A DNA stretch of 64,000 nucleotides from assembly GCF_000373565.1 (NCBI RefSeq), contig NZ_KB891809.1:352240-416239 (forward strand), given 5' to 3'. This document shows, in pieces, positions 40,795 to 49,438 of this stretch. The translations under genes were made by a program, and so were the position numbers. The stretch is from Streptomyces sp. HmicA12 (lineage in GTDB: Bacteria > Actinomycetota > Actinomycetes > Streptomycetales > Streptomycetaceae). The notes under the pieces are model-generated. The model worked only from the letters and a program-made list of their open reading frames with translations, ran no database searches and was not told the DNA's origin. The number at the start of each line of letters is the position of its first letter. The first letter of the stretch is position 1.

Positions 40795-43128
40795 GTGACC
40801 TCTGCGATCGAACCGCTCCCCCACGCTCCCGCCCCGCCGCCGCCGACGGCCGCGCCGACCGTGCACCGCGCGCCGCGCTGGTCGCTGCCCGCGCTGCTCG
40901 GCATCCTGGCGCTCGCCGCGGTGCTGTACGCCTGGAACCTGTCGTCGAACGGCCTCAACAGCTTCTACAGCGCCGCGATCTACAGCGGCACGCAGAGCTG
41001 GAAGGCCTGGTTCTTCGGGTCCATCGACGCGGGCAACTTCCTGACCGTGGACAAGCCCCCGTTCGCGCTGATGGTGATGGGCCTGTCCTGCCGGATACTC
41101 GGCTTCGGTACCTGGCAGATGATGCTGCCGCAGATCGGGGCCGGGCTCGGCACGATCTGGATCCTGCACTCCTCCGTGAAGCGGGTGTGGGGCCACGCGG
41201 CCGCGGCGATCGCCGCGCTGGTGCTCGCCCTGACCCCGATCACCGTCGCGATCAACCGGGACAACAACCCGGACACGATCCTGGTGCTCCTGATGGTGGG
41301 CGGCGCGGCCCTCGCGCTGCGCGCCACCCGGGGCGGCAGGCTGCTTCCGCTGCTCGGCGCCGCCGCGTGCTTCGGCCTGGCGTTCAACACCAAGATGCTG
41401 CAGGGCTACATCGCGCTGCCCGCGGTCTTCGCCGTGTACCTGTACGCCTCCCACCTGGGCTGGGCGAGGAAGGCCCGCGACCTGGCGCTGGCCGCCGTGG
41501 TGCTCGCGGTCTCCAGTTTCTGGTGGGCCACGGCCGTCTCCCTCGTCCCCGCCGACGACCGGCCCTACATCGGCGGCTCGACGGACGGCTCCGCCTGGGA
41601 CCTGATCATGGGCTACAACGGCCTGGGCCGGGTCCTCGGCGGCGAGGGCAACGGCGGGGGCGGCGGAGGCGGAGGCTTCTCCGGCGCCGCGGGCCTCGGC
41701 CGGCTCTTCAACGACACGCTCGGCGGCCAGATCTCCTGGCTGATCCCGTTCGCGGCGATCGCCCTCGTCGGCGGTCTGGTGCTGCGCGGCCGCGCCCCGC
41801 GCACCGACCTCACCCGCGCCGCGCTCGTGCTGTGGGGCGGCTGGCTGGTGCTGCACTACGTCACCTTCGCCACCGCCGAGGGCACCATGCACCCGTACTA
41901 CACGACCGCGGTCGTGCCCGGCATCGCGGCGCTGTGCGGGGGCGGCGGCATGATGCTGCTCCGTGCCTTCCGCGACGACAGGCGCTGGGCGTGGGTGCTG
42001 CCGGTCGCGCTCGGCGTCACCGGGATCTGGTCGGTCGTGCTGCTGCGCCGCGCGTCCGGCTGGAACGGCTGGCTGTGGCCGGTCGTCGCCCTCGTCACGG
42101 CGCTCGCGATCGCGGGCCTGCTCGTCTTCCGTACGGCGTCGGGGCAGCGGCTGCGGCTGTTCGCGGCGGCGGTGGCGGCCGCGGTCGTCGCGTCGGTGGC
42201 GGGCCCTGCGGCCTACTCCTTCGCGGAACCGTTCTCCTCCGGCGGGGACGGCGGCATGGGCGGTACGAACCCGACGGCCGGGCCCACGACGGGCGGCGGC
42301 ATGGGCGGACCCGGCGGCGGGGGCCGCGGCGGCTTCCCCGGCGGCGGCGAGATGCCCGGCGGCGGACAGCGGCAGGGCTCGGGCCAGGGCAACCAGGAAG
42401 GCGGCATGCCCGGCCAGGGCGGCATGCCGAGCCAGAACGGCCAGGGTGGTCAGAACGGCCAGAACGGCCAGAACGGCCAGGAGGGCGGCGGCCCGCCGAA
42501 CGGCAACAGCGGCGGCGGCTTCCCCGGCGGCGGGGACATGCCCGGTGGCCAGGCGGGCGGCGAGATGCCCGGGGGCGGTGAGATGCCCGGCGGTGGACAG
42601 CAGGGCGGCTCGCAGGAAGGCGGTTCGCAGGAGGGCGGCGGTGCGAGCGGCGGCCCCGGCGGCGGCATGGGCGGCCCCGGCGGGGGTGGCGGCATGGGCG
42701 GCAGCGTCGACAGCGACCTGATCTCGTACCTGGAGAAGCACCAGGACGGCGCCGAGTGGCTGCTCGCGGTGTCCAATTCGCAGAGCGCGGCGCAGATCAT
42801 CCTCAGCACCAAGAAGCCCGTCATCTCCATGTACGGCTTCACCGGCTCGGACAAGGGGATGACCGTCGCCAAGCTCAAGAAGCTGGTCAAGAGCGGTCAG
42901 TTGCACTACATCCAGGTCGGCGGGGGCGGCATGGGCGGCGGCAACGACGTCAGCTCCGCGGTCACCGCGTGGGTGCAGAAGCACGGCACGAAGGTGAAGG
43001 CGAGCGCGTACAGCAAGAGCTCCGAGAGCAGCGGGAGCGAAAGCGGCGGCGAAAGCGGCGGCGAAAGCGGAAGCGGCTCGGACACCTCCCAGTCGCTGTA
43101 CCGCCTCGACCCGTCCGACCTGGAGTAG
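40795..43128 (+). CDS. GT39/YkcB-type membrane glycosyltransferase with glycine-rich linker
   Basis: A 777-residue membrane protein. Residues about 20-475 hold roughly 10-12 helices in the pattern of PMT/ArnT-type GT-C transferases, with a periplasmic loop containing FLTVDKPPFALM. It would transfer a sugar from a polyprenyl carrier outside the membrane. Residues about 485-640 are an unusual low-complexity linker of GGMGG, GQNGQNGQ and GGEMPGGG repeats. A compact C-terminal domain (about 645-760, starting SDLISYLEKHQDGAEW) matches the C-terminal domain I associate with YkcB-like proteins. GTG 40795 is chosen; no ribosome-binding site is evident and the upstream extension lacks helices. The terminator at 43150 follows. 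Confidence 0.85.
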   Translation: MTSAIEPLPHAPAPPPPTAAPTVHRAPRWSLPALLGILALAAVLYAWNLSSNGLNSFYSAAIYSGTQSWKAWFFGSIDAGNFLTVDKPPFALMVMGLSCRILGFGTWQMMLPQIGAGLGTIWILHSSVKRVWGHAAAAIAALVLALTPITVAINRDNNPDTILVLLMVGGAALALRATRGGRLLPLLGAAACFGLAFNTKMLQGYIALPAVFAVYLYASHLGWARKARDLALAAVVLAVSSFWWATAVSLVPADDRPYIGGSTDGSAWDLIMGYNGLGRVLGGEGNGGGGGGGGFSGAAGLGRLFNDTLGGQISWLIPFAAIALVGGLVLRGRAPRTDLTRAALVLWGGWLVLHYVTFATAEGTMHPYYTTAVVPGIAALCGGGGMMLLRAFRDDRRWAWVLPVALGVTGIWSVVLLRRASGWNGWLWPVVALVTALAIAGLLVFRTASGQRLRLFAAAVAAAVVASVAGPAAYSFAEPFSSGGDGGMGGTNPTAGPTTGGGMGGPGGGGRGGFPGGGEMPGGGQRQGSGQGNQEGGMPGQGGMPSQNGQGGQNGQNGQNGQEGGGPPNGNSGGGFPGGGDMPGGQAGGEMPGGGEMPGGGQQGGSQEGGSQEGGGASGGPGGGMGGPGGGGGMGGSVDSDLISYLEKHQDGAEWLLAVSNSQSAAQIILSTKKPVISMYGFTGSDKGMTVAKLKKLVKSGQLHYIQVGGGGMGGGNDVSSAVTAWVQKHGTKVKASAYSKSSESSGSESGGESGGESGSGSDTSQSLYRLDPSDLE

Positions 43129-43149
43129 CCCGGCAACACGACACCTCAC

Positions 43150-43180
43150 AAGGGCCCCTGACGATTCGTCAGGGGCCCTT
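43150..43180 (+). terminator. terminator between glycosyltransferase and nuclease genes
   Basis: A perfect 15-bp inverted repeat, AAGGGCCCCTGACGA and TCGTCAGGGGCCCTT, separated by a single T (in practice a small loop), 21 bp after the stop. Confidence 0.85.
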
Positions 43181-43283
43181 GCCCGATACCCGATCGACTC
43201 CGAACGTTCACCCGAGCACCACGTGTCCATGCCAAAATCCGGGTCACCCAAGTCAACCCGCGTAGAACGGACGGACACCCCAC

Positions 43284-44072
43284 ATGCCCGGAACCCACAT
43301 ACGCACGCGCACCCTCGCCCTCACGGCCGCCGCGCTCCTGGCCACGGTCGCCCTCCCCACCGCGACGGCGCACGCGGACACGTCCTACGACGACACCTAC
43401 TACCAGGACGCGGTCGGCAAGTCCGGCACCGCTCTCAAGGACGCCCTCCACACGATCATCAGCGACCAGACGAAGGTCTCGTACGACGGCGTCTGGAACG
43501 CCCTCAAGGTCACGGACCAGGACCCGGCCAACAGCTCCAACGTGATCCTGCTCTACAGCGGCCTCTCCCGCTCGAAGTCCCTCAACGGCGGCGACAGCGG
43601 CGACTGGAACCGCGAGCACGTCTGGGCCAAGTCCCACGGCGACTTCGGCACCGCGACCGGCCCCGGCACCGACCTGCACCACCTGCGCCCCGAGGACGTC
43701 ACCGTCAACGCGATCCGCGGCAACCTCGACTTCGACGAGGGCGGCAGCGCGGTGAGCAACGGCGGCGGCAGCAAGGTCGACTCCGACTCGTTCGAACCGC
43801 GCGACGCCGTCAAGGGCGACGTGGCCCGCATGATCCTCTACATGGCGGTGCGCTACGAGGGCGACGACTCCTTCGCCGACCTGGAGCCCAACGAGAAGGT
43901 GAACAACGGCAGTTCGCCCTACATCGGCAAGCTCACGGTCCTGAAGAAGTGGAACGACGAGGACCCGCCGGACGCCTTCGAGGAGAACCGCAACCAGGTC
44001 ATCTACGACGACTACCAGCACAACCGCAACCCGTTCATCGACCACCCGGAGTGGGTCGAGTCGATCTGGTAG
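43284..44072 (+). CDS. secreted endonuclease I family nuclease
   Basis: A 262-residue exported nuclease of the bacterial endonuclease I family. The signal peptide is residues 1-31 (TRTLALTAAALLATVALPTA, cleavage after AHA). The core has WNREHVWAKSHGDF near residue 112 (catalytic His) and TDLHHLRPEDVTVNAIRGNL near 130 (metal ligands). It degrades extracellular DNA, giving nutrients or limiting foreign DNA. Length is normal. It is monocistronic, behind a terminator, and convergent with the LysR gene 18 bp away. Confidence 0.9.
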   Translation: MPGTHIRTRTLALTAAALLATVALPTATAHADTSYDDTYYQDAVGKSGTALKDALHTIISDQTKVSYDGVWNALKVTDQDPANSSNVILLYSGLSRSKSLNGGDSGDWNREHVWAKSHGDFGTATGPGTDLHHLRPEDVTVNAIRGNLDFDEGGSAVSNGGGSKVDSDSFEPRDAVKGDVARMILYMAVRYEGDDSFADLEPNEKVNNGSSPYIGKLTVLKKWNDEDPPDAFEENRNQVIYDDYQHNRNPFIDHPEWVESIW

Positions 44073-44090
44073 ACCCGGCTGGCACCTGAA

Positions 44091-44990
44091 CTAGGGCGCC
44101 CCGTCCGCCACTTCGTTGCACGCGTCGAGCAGTGCGGCGAGGCGGCGCGACGGCGGGTCGGGGCGCACCGCCAGGTACGTCCGCAGGCCCGGCACCGTCG
44201 CCGGGTCCGCGAACGGGCGGAAGGCGATCCGGTGCGCGGGCTGCACCGCGGCCTGCGCGGCGAAGTAGACCGTCCAGCTCGGCCGGCCCGCCGCGATGGC
44301 GGCCAGGGTGTCCTGGTCGGTGGTGAAGGCGGGGCCGAGGACCGGCTCGAAGCCCGCCGCGCGGCAGGCGTCGGCCACCGCGTCGACGAGGTGCGGATTG
44401 GTGTCACGGGGCGCGATCCGCAAGGGCAGTTCGGCCAGATCGGCGAGGGCGACGGTGTCCCGCTCCGCCAGCGGGTGTGCGGCGGGCAGCGCGGCGACCA
44501 GGACGTCGCGCCACAGCGGCAGCAGTTCGAGCCCGGGGCTGCGGTCGGCGCCCCGTACGAAGGTGGCGTCGAGCTCCCCGTCCCGCACCTGCTGGATCCG
44601 GGTCGCGGTGGGCCCGCTGACCAGCTCGACCATCAGCTGCGGGGCCCGGTCGGACAGGGCGGTCAGCACGCCGTCGAGCCGCAGTCCGAGGCCCACGCTG
44701 GTGCCGACCCGCAGCGTCGCCTGCTGCTCGGCGCGCACCCCGTCCATCGCCTCGGTCGCGGCCCGCTCGGCCTTCAGGACGGCGCGGGCGTGCGGCAAAA
44801 ACGCCCGGCCGGCGTCGGTGAGCGCCACCGTGCGGCTGGTGCGGTCGAACAGCTCCAGGCCGAACTCCCGCTCCAGGCGCCGGATCTGCTGGCTGACGGT
44901 CGGCTGCACGATGTGCAGCCGCTCGGCGGCCCGCCCGAAATGCAGCTCCTCGGCCACGGCCACGAAGTACTTCACCTGACGCAGTTCCAC
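44091..44990 (-). CDS. LysR family transcriptional regulator
   Basis: A 299-residue LysR-type protein starting VELRQVKYFVAVAEELHFGR. Its helix-turn-helix segment includes ERLHIVQPTVSQQIRRLERE, and the effector domain spans about 90-290. The frame is open 42 codons beyond GTG 44990 but without a family-like sequence; GGGAGA or GGTGGGG upstream supports the chosen start. It is divergent from two alpha/beta hydrolases, with an ATC-N9-GAT palindrome between. It probably regulates them. Confidence 0.88.
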   Translation of the reverse strand: MELRQVKYFVAVAEELHFGRAAERLHIVQPTVSQQIRRLEREFGLELFDRTSRTVALTDAGRAFLPHARAVLKAERAATEAMDGVRAEQQATLRVGTSVGLGLRLDGVLTALSDRAPQLMVELVSGPTATRIQQVRDGELDATFVRGADRSPGLELLPLWRDVLVAALPAAHPLAERDTVALADLAELPLRIAPRDTNPHLVDAVADACRAAGFEPVLGPAFTTDQDTLAAIAAGRPSWTVYFAAQAAVQPAHRIAFRPFADPATVPGLRTYLAVRPDPPSRRLAALLDACNEVADGAP

Positions 44991-45015
44991 GCCGCCCCAC
45001 CGTCTCCCGGCATCG

Positions 45016-45030
45016 ATCACGATCCGTGAT
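45016..45030. promoter_or_regulatory. LysR-type binding site
   Basis: ATCACG-ATC-CGTGAT, a perfect 6-bp inverted repeat with a 3-bp spacer. It satisfies both the ATC-N9-GAT and the T-N11-A rules of LysR regulators. It lies 26 bp from the LysR start and 58 bp from the first hydrolase start. Confidence 0.65.
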
Positions 45031-45087
45031 GAGTCTAAGAGCGGATCACTCCTTGGTCGGCGGCCGCCCGTCGACTGCAATGACCGC

Positions 45088-45891
45088 ATGACGTACACGA
45101 CGGTCGACGGCATCACGCTCCACTACGAGGATCTCGGTTCGGGCCGCCCGCTGGTCCTCCTGCACGGCTGGGGCACCAGCGGACGGGTGTGGGACGCGCA
45201 GGCGGCCGGACTGTCGGACGACCACCGGGTGATCACGCTCGACTGGCGCGGCTGCGGCCGCTCGGACCGGCCCGCGAGCGGCTACACGATCGACCGACTC
45301 GCCTCCGACGTCCTTGAGTTCATCGACGTACTGGGACTGGACCGGCCCGTCCTGGTCGGTTCGTCGATCGCGGGCGCGTTCGTCATCGAGGCCGCTCTGC
45401 GGGCGCCCGAGCGGATCGGCGCCATCGTCCCGGTGGACTCGGGCGTGCAGCACTTCAGTACGCGGCCCGAGGCGAAGCAGGCGATGGCCGACCTCTTCGA
45501 GGGCCTACGGGCCGACCGCGCGGGCACTCTCGCCGGGTTCGTCCCGCACTGGTACGCGCCGGGGACGAGCGCCGCGCTGATCGACCGGACGGTCCGGCAG
45601 GTCCTCGACGCGACGCCCCGCATCGACGGGCTCGCCGCCGACCAGGCGGAGTACGACCCGCGCGAGCGGCTGCCCGCGCTGCGCGTCCCCACCCACTTCC
45701 TGCACGGCGAGCTCGACACCGAGGTCCCGCTGTCCGTCCCGCGCGAGCTGCTCGGCCTGATCCCCGGCGCCCGGCTGACGGTGATCGAGGGCGCGGGCCA
45801 CATGCCGCAGCAGGAGCGGCCCGACGCCTTCAACCAGGCGTTGCGCGCGGCTCTGAACCGACCCGAAACCCCTTCTGCGTACAGGAGTTGA
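45088..45891 (+). CDS. alpha/beta hydrolase
   Basis: A 267-residue alpha/beta-hydrolase. The oxyanion segment LLHGWGTSG is near residue 25. The nucleophile elbow is GSSIAG near 95 (Gly-x-Ser-x-x-Gly). The acid is in FLHGELDTEVPLS near 210 and the base histidine in EGAGHMPQQERP near 235. Substrate is unknown. The N-terminus (VDGITLHYEDLG) resembles haloperoxidase/epoxide-hydrolase-like members. It is followed after 3 bp by a second hydrolase gene, with which it forms an operon divergent from a LysR regulator. Confidence 0.88.
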   Translation: MTYTTVDGITLHYEDLGSGRPLVLLHGWGTSGRVWDAQAAGLSDDHRVITLDWRGCGRSDRPASGYTIDRLASDVLEFIDVLGLDRPVLVGSSIAGAFVIEAALRAPERIGAIVPVDSGVQHFSTRPEAKQAMADLFEGLRADRAGTLAGFVPHWYAPGTSAALIDRTVRQVLDATPRIDGLAADQAEYDPRERLPALRVPTHFLHGELDTEVPLSVPRELLGLIPGARLTVIEGAGHMPQQERPDAFNQALRAALNRPETPSAYRS

Positions 45892-45894
45892 ACC

Positions 45895-46704
45895 ATGCCC
45901 TTCGTCGACGTCCCCGTCTCCGGCGGCATCAGCAAGACCCACTACCTGGTCACCGGCAGCGGTCCTGGCCTCGTCCTGGTGCACGGCACCGGCGCCTCCG
46001 CGGAGGGCAACTGGGCTCCGCTCATGGCGGCCCTCGCCGACCGGTTCACCATCGTCGCCCCGGATCTGGCGGGCTCGGGCGAGACGGTCGACCCGGGTGG
46101 CCCGATCACCCTGGACGACATGGTGGCGCCCGTCGTGGCGGCGGCCCGTGACGCCGGGCTCGACCGCTTCCACCTCGCCGGCCACTCGCTCGGCGCGGTG
46201 GTGGCGACGGCGACCGCCGCCCTTCACCCGGAGCTGGTGAACTCCCTCACGGCGCACGCCCCTTGGGTGAAGGCCGACGCGCACATGACCTTCCAGTTCG
46301 ACCTGTGGCAGCGGCTGACCCGCACCGATCCGGCGGCCCTCGCGCACCTCATCCTGCTCTCGGCGCTGGGCAAGGACACCCTGCGCTCCTGGGGCGCGAC
46401 CACCTTCGACGGCGCGGCCGCCGCCTTCACCGAGCTGATCACGGCAGGCCGGGACGGCTTCGCCCGCCAGTCCGCGGCGGACGCGGCCGTCGACCTGACC
46501 GACCTGCTCCCCCGGGTCACGGCGCCGACGCTGCTGATCTCCAGCGCCGACGACCGCATGGTCCCGCCGCCGCACCAGCACGACGTCGCCGAACGCATCC
46601 CGCACGCCCGCCTGTTGCGCGTCCCGGGCGGGCACGGGCTTCCGGTGGAGAACCCGGAGCTGCTGATCGCGAAGGTCGCCGAGCACCTGGCCGAGGTCGG
46701 CTGA
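45895..46704 (+). CDS. alpha/beta hydrolase
   Basis: A 269-residue alpha/beta-hydrolase with oxyanion segment LVHGTGASAEG near residue 28, nucleophile elbow GHSLGA near 96, acid in SSADDRMVPPP near 218, and base histidine in PGGHGLPVENPE near 248. It is only distantly similar to the preceding hydrolase, so the pair is not a recent duplication. Its start is 3 bp after the first hydrolase stop (translational coupling likely). It is convergent with the thiamine-diphosphate enzyme gene, 3 bp between stops. The substrate is unknown; a lactone or ester is the general expectation. Confidence 0.88.
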   Translation: MPFVDVPVSGGISKTHYLVTGSGPGLVLVHGTGASAEGNWAPLMAALADRFTIVAPDLAGSGETVDPGGPITLDDMVAPVVAAARDAGLDRFHLAGHSLGAVVATATAALHPELVNSLTAHAPWVKADAHMTFQFDLWQRLTRTDPAALAHLILLSALGKDTLRSWGATTFDGAAAAFTELITAGRDGFARQSAADAAVDLTDLLPRVTAPTLLISSADDRMVPPPHQHDVAERIPHARLLRVPGGHGLPVENPELLIAKVAEHLAEVG

Positions 46705-46707
46705 GGC

Positions 46708-48381
46708 TCAGCCCAGGTGCGTCGGCGCGAACATCCGCAGCACGGCGGGCAGGACGACCACGCGCGGGCCCGGGGCGGCCAGCGCCGCCGCCAGGTCCTC
46801 GCGGAGCGCCTCCGGGGACGTACGCACGGCGGGCACTCCGAAGGACTCGGCGAGGGCCACGTAGTCCGGGCGGGTCAGCTCGGTGGCGGTGGCCTGACCG
46901 AAGGTGTCGTTCATGTACTCGCGCAGGATGCCGTAGCCGCCGTCGTCGACGATCAGCCAGGTGACGTTCAGGGACTCCTGCTTCGCCGTGGCGAGTTCGG
47001 CGATCGAGTACAGGGCGCCGCCGTCGCCGGAGACCGCGAGGACCGGGGTCGTCGGGTCGGCCGCCGCGGCGCCGAGCGCGGCCGGGAAGCCGTAGCCGAG
47101 GCCGCCCGCGCCCTGCGCCGAGTGCAGCGGGCCCGGCCAGGCCGACCAGGCCCAGTAGGCGAGGATCGTCATGTCCCAGAAGGAGGGGGACTTGGGCGGG
47201 AGCGCGGCGCGGACGGACGCCAACACGTCCTGTTCCAGGGTGAGTTCCTGCGAGTCGATGCGTGCGCGTACGGCGTTCAGGACCTCGGCGACGCGGCCCG
47301 CGGCCTTGTCGTCCTCGCGCTCCTCGACCGTCTCGGCGAGTGCCTGGAGCGCGAGGCGGGCGTCGGCGTGGATGCCGAGCGCCGGGTGGTTGGACTCCAG
47401 CTTGCCCGCGTCGGCCTCGATCTGGACGACCCGGCCCCGGGGCTTGAACGTGTGGTAGTTCGACGACAGTTCGCCGAGGCCCGAGCCGACGACCAGCAGG
47501 ACGTCCGCGTCCTCCAGGAAGTCCGTGACGTACCGGTCCTCCATCCAGGACTGGAGCGACAGCGGGTGCTCCCAGGGGAAGGCGCCCTTGCCGCCGAAGG
47601 TGCACACCACCGGGGCGTTCACCTTCTCCGCGAGCGCGCGCAGCTTCCCGGCGGCGTCCGCGCGGACCACGCCGCCGCCCGCGATGATCGCCGGACGCTC
47701 GGCCTTCGCCAGCAGGTCGGCCGCCACGGCGGTGAGTTCGGGGCGCGGCGCGAGCTCGTGCGGGGTCGCGTCGACGGCCGTGACCTGCGGCAGCGACGCG
47801 GGGGCGAGCAGCACGTCCTGCGGGATCTCGACGTAGACCGGGCCGTGCGGCGCGCTCAGCGCGGACTCCCAGGCCGCCGCGATCGCGGAGGGGATCTGCG
47901 ACTGGGTGCGGACCGGGTGGACGGACTTCACGACGTCGCGGAACACGGCCTGCTGGTCGCGGAGCTCGTGGAGGTAGCCGTGCCGGCCGCCGCCGAGTCC
48001 CGCCACCGGGACCTGGCTGACGATCGCGAGGACCGGGGCCGATCCGGCGGCCGCCTCCTGGAGCGCGGACAGCGAGGTCAGCGCGCCGGGACCGGTGGAC
48101 AGGAACAGCGGCGCGACCTCGCCGGTGACCCGGCCGTACGCGTCCGCCGCGAACCCGGCGTTGTTCTCGACGCGCAGGCCGACGTAGCGCAGGTCGGAGC
48201 GGCGCAGCGCGTCGAAGAGGCCGAGGGCGTGCTGTCCGGGCAGGCCGAAGACGGTGGACGCGCCGAGCCCCGCGAGGGTCTCCACGACCAGGTCGCCGCC
48301 GGTCCGCCCGGGCGGCGGGTTGAGGGCCGCTTCGGTCTGGGCCGCGGTGGGCCGCAGTTCGAGGTCGTGGTCGTGGGTCAT
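46708..48381 (-). CDS. thiamine-diphosphate-dependent decarboxylase/acetolactate-synthase-like (possible 2-ketoarginine decarboxylase)
   Basis: A 557-residue ThDP enzyme. The N-terminal pyrimidine-binding domain has the catalytic Glu in RVENNAGFAADAYGR near residue 72. A central domain covers about 210-340. The C-terminal pyrophosphate domain has SGDGGALYSI near 450 and, at the position of the usual Asn-Asn, VDDGGYG. It is a paralogue of acetolactate synthase but stands apart from ilv genes. Next to a ureohydrolase and symporter it resembles the setting of AruI, the 2-ketoarginine decarboxylase of the arginine transaminase route; this is inference from context and length. ATG 48381 follows AGGAGAG at 8 nt. 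The ureohydrolase gene precedes it by 35 bp. Confidence 0.8.
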   Translation of the reverse strand: MTHDHDLELRPTAAQTEAALNPPPGRTGGDLVVETLAGLGASTVFGLPGQHALGLFDALRRSDLRYVGLRVENNAGFAADAYGRVTGEVAPLFLSTGPGALTSLSALQEAAAGSAPVLAIVSQVPVAGLGGGRHGYLHELRDQQAVFRDVVKSVHPVRTQSQIPSAIAAAWESALSAPHGPVYVEIPQDVLLAPASLPQVTAVDATPHELAPRPELTAVAADLLAKAERPAIIAGGGVVRADAAGKLRALAEKVNAPVVCTFGGKGAFPWEHPLSLQSWMEDRYVTDFLEDADVLLVVGSGLGELSSNYHTFKPRGRVVQIEADAGKLESNHPALGIHADARLALQALAETVEEREDDKAAGRVAEVLNAVRARIDSQELTLEQDVLASVRAALPPKSPSFWDMTILAYWAWSAWPGPLHSAQGAGGLGYGFPAALGAAAADPTTPVLAVSGDGGALYSIAELATAKQESLNVTWLIVDDGGYGILREYMNDTFGQATATELTRPDYVALAESFGVPAVRTSPEALREDLAAALAAPGPRVVVLPAVLRMFAPTHLG

Positions 48382-48416
48382 CGCGGGGCTCTCCTGGGTG
48401 TCGTGCGGTGGTGCGG

Positions 48417-49412
48417 TCAGGCCGTGCGGGACGCCGCGATCTGCCGGGACATGATCGTCGTCAGCTCGTACGCGGTGTGCGAGGCGGCCACGGCGGTGAT
48501 CTCCGCGTGGTCGTAGGCGGGCGCCACCTCGACGACGTCCGCCGACACCAGGTTGCACGACGCGAGGCCGCGCAGGATCTCCAGGAGCTCGCGGGAGGTC
48601 ATGCCGCCCGCCTCCGGCGTGCCCGTGCCGGGCGCGTGGGCCGGGTCGAGGCAGTCGATGTCGATGGAGATGTACAGCGGCCGGTCGCCGATGCGCTGGC
48701 GCAGCTGGTCGGCGACCTCGTCGGCGCCGCGCCGGTAGACGTCGGCCGAGGTGACGATGCCGAAGCCGAGCTTCTCGTCGTCGGTGAGGTCGCTCTTGCC
48801 GTAGAGCGGGCCGCGGGTGCCGACGTGGCTGAGCGCGGAGGTGTCGAGGATGCCCTCCTCGACGGCGCGGCGGAACGGGGTGCCGTGCGTGTACTCGGCG
48901 CCGAAGTACGTGTCCCAGGTGTCCAGGTGCGCGTCGAAGTGGAGCAGCGCGACCGGGCCGTGCTTCTTGGCGACGGAGCGCAGCAGCGGCAGCGCGATGG
49001 TGTGGTCGCCGCCGAGCGTCATCATGCGGGCGCCGGAGCCGAGCAGGTCGTCGGCCGCGGCCTCGATCGTCTCGACGGCCTCGTTGATGTTGAACGGGTT
49101 GGCGGCGATGTCCCCCGCGTCCACGACCTGCGTGAGGGCGAACGGGGACGCGTCCTGCGCCGGGTTGTACGGGCGCAGGAGCCGCGACGCCTCACGGATG
49201 GCGTTGCCGCCGAAGCGGGCGCCGGGCCGGTAGGAGACACCGGTGTCGAAGGGCACCCCGACGACCGCCACGTCCGCGGACTCGACCTCGTCCAGGCGCG
49301 GGAGGCGCGCGAAGGTCGCCGGGCCCGCGTAGCGCGGGACGAGCGAGGAGTCGACGGGGCCGACCGGACCGTTCGGGTCGGGCTGGACGCGGGGCGTCTC
49401 GTTGCGGTTCAT
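48417..49412 (-). CDS. agmatinase/guanidinobutyrase family ureohydrolase
   Basis: A 331-residue manganese ureohydrolase that would split urea from agmatine or 4-guanidinobutyrate. All dinuclear-metal motifs are present: GGDHTI near residue 133, HFDAHLDTWD near 158 and SIDIDCLDPAHAPGTGTPE near 250. The family does not distinguish agmatine from guanidinobutyrate by these motifs. The neighbours (ThDP decarboxylase, symporter, PucR, amidase) favour guanidinobutyrate. The ATG at 49412 is preceded by AAAGAAGGC. It is co-directional with, and close to, both the ThDP and symporter genes, so one operon is likely. Confidence 0.88.
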   Translation of the reverse strand: MNRNETPRVQPDPNGPVGPVDSSLVPRYAGPATFARLPRLDEVESADVAVVGVPFDTGVSYRPGARFGGNAIREASRLLRPYNPAQDASPFALTQVVDAGDIAANPFNINEAVETIEAAADDLLGSGARMMTLGGDHTIALPLLRSVAKKHGPVALLHFDAHLDTWDTYFGAEYTHGTPFRRAVEEGILDTSALSHVGTRGPLYGKSDLTDDEKLGFGIVTSADVYRRGADEVADQLRQRIGDRPLYISIDIDCLDPAHAPGTGTPEAGGMTSRELLEILRGLASCNLVSADVVEVAPAYDHAEITAVAASHTAYELTTIMSRQIAASRTA

Positions 49413-49438
49413 TGCGGGGTGCCTTCTTTCCTACGGGG

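Noticed and set aside
34011..44090. Biosynthetic gene cluster around the secreted enzymes, exporter and glycosyltransferase
   Set aside because: No PKS, NRPS, terpene, RiPP or similar core enzyme is present; the genes are separate units with terminators between them.
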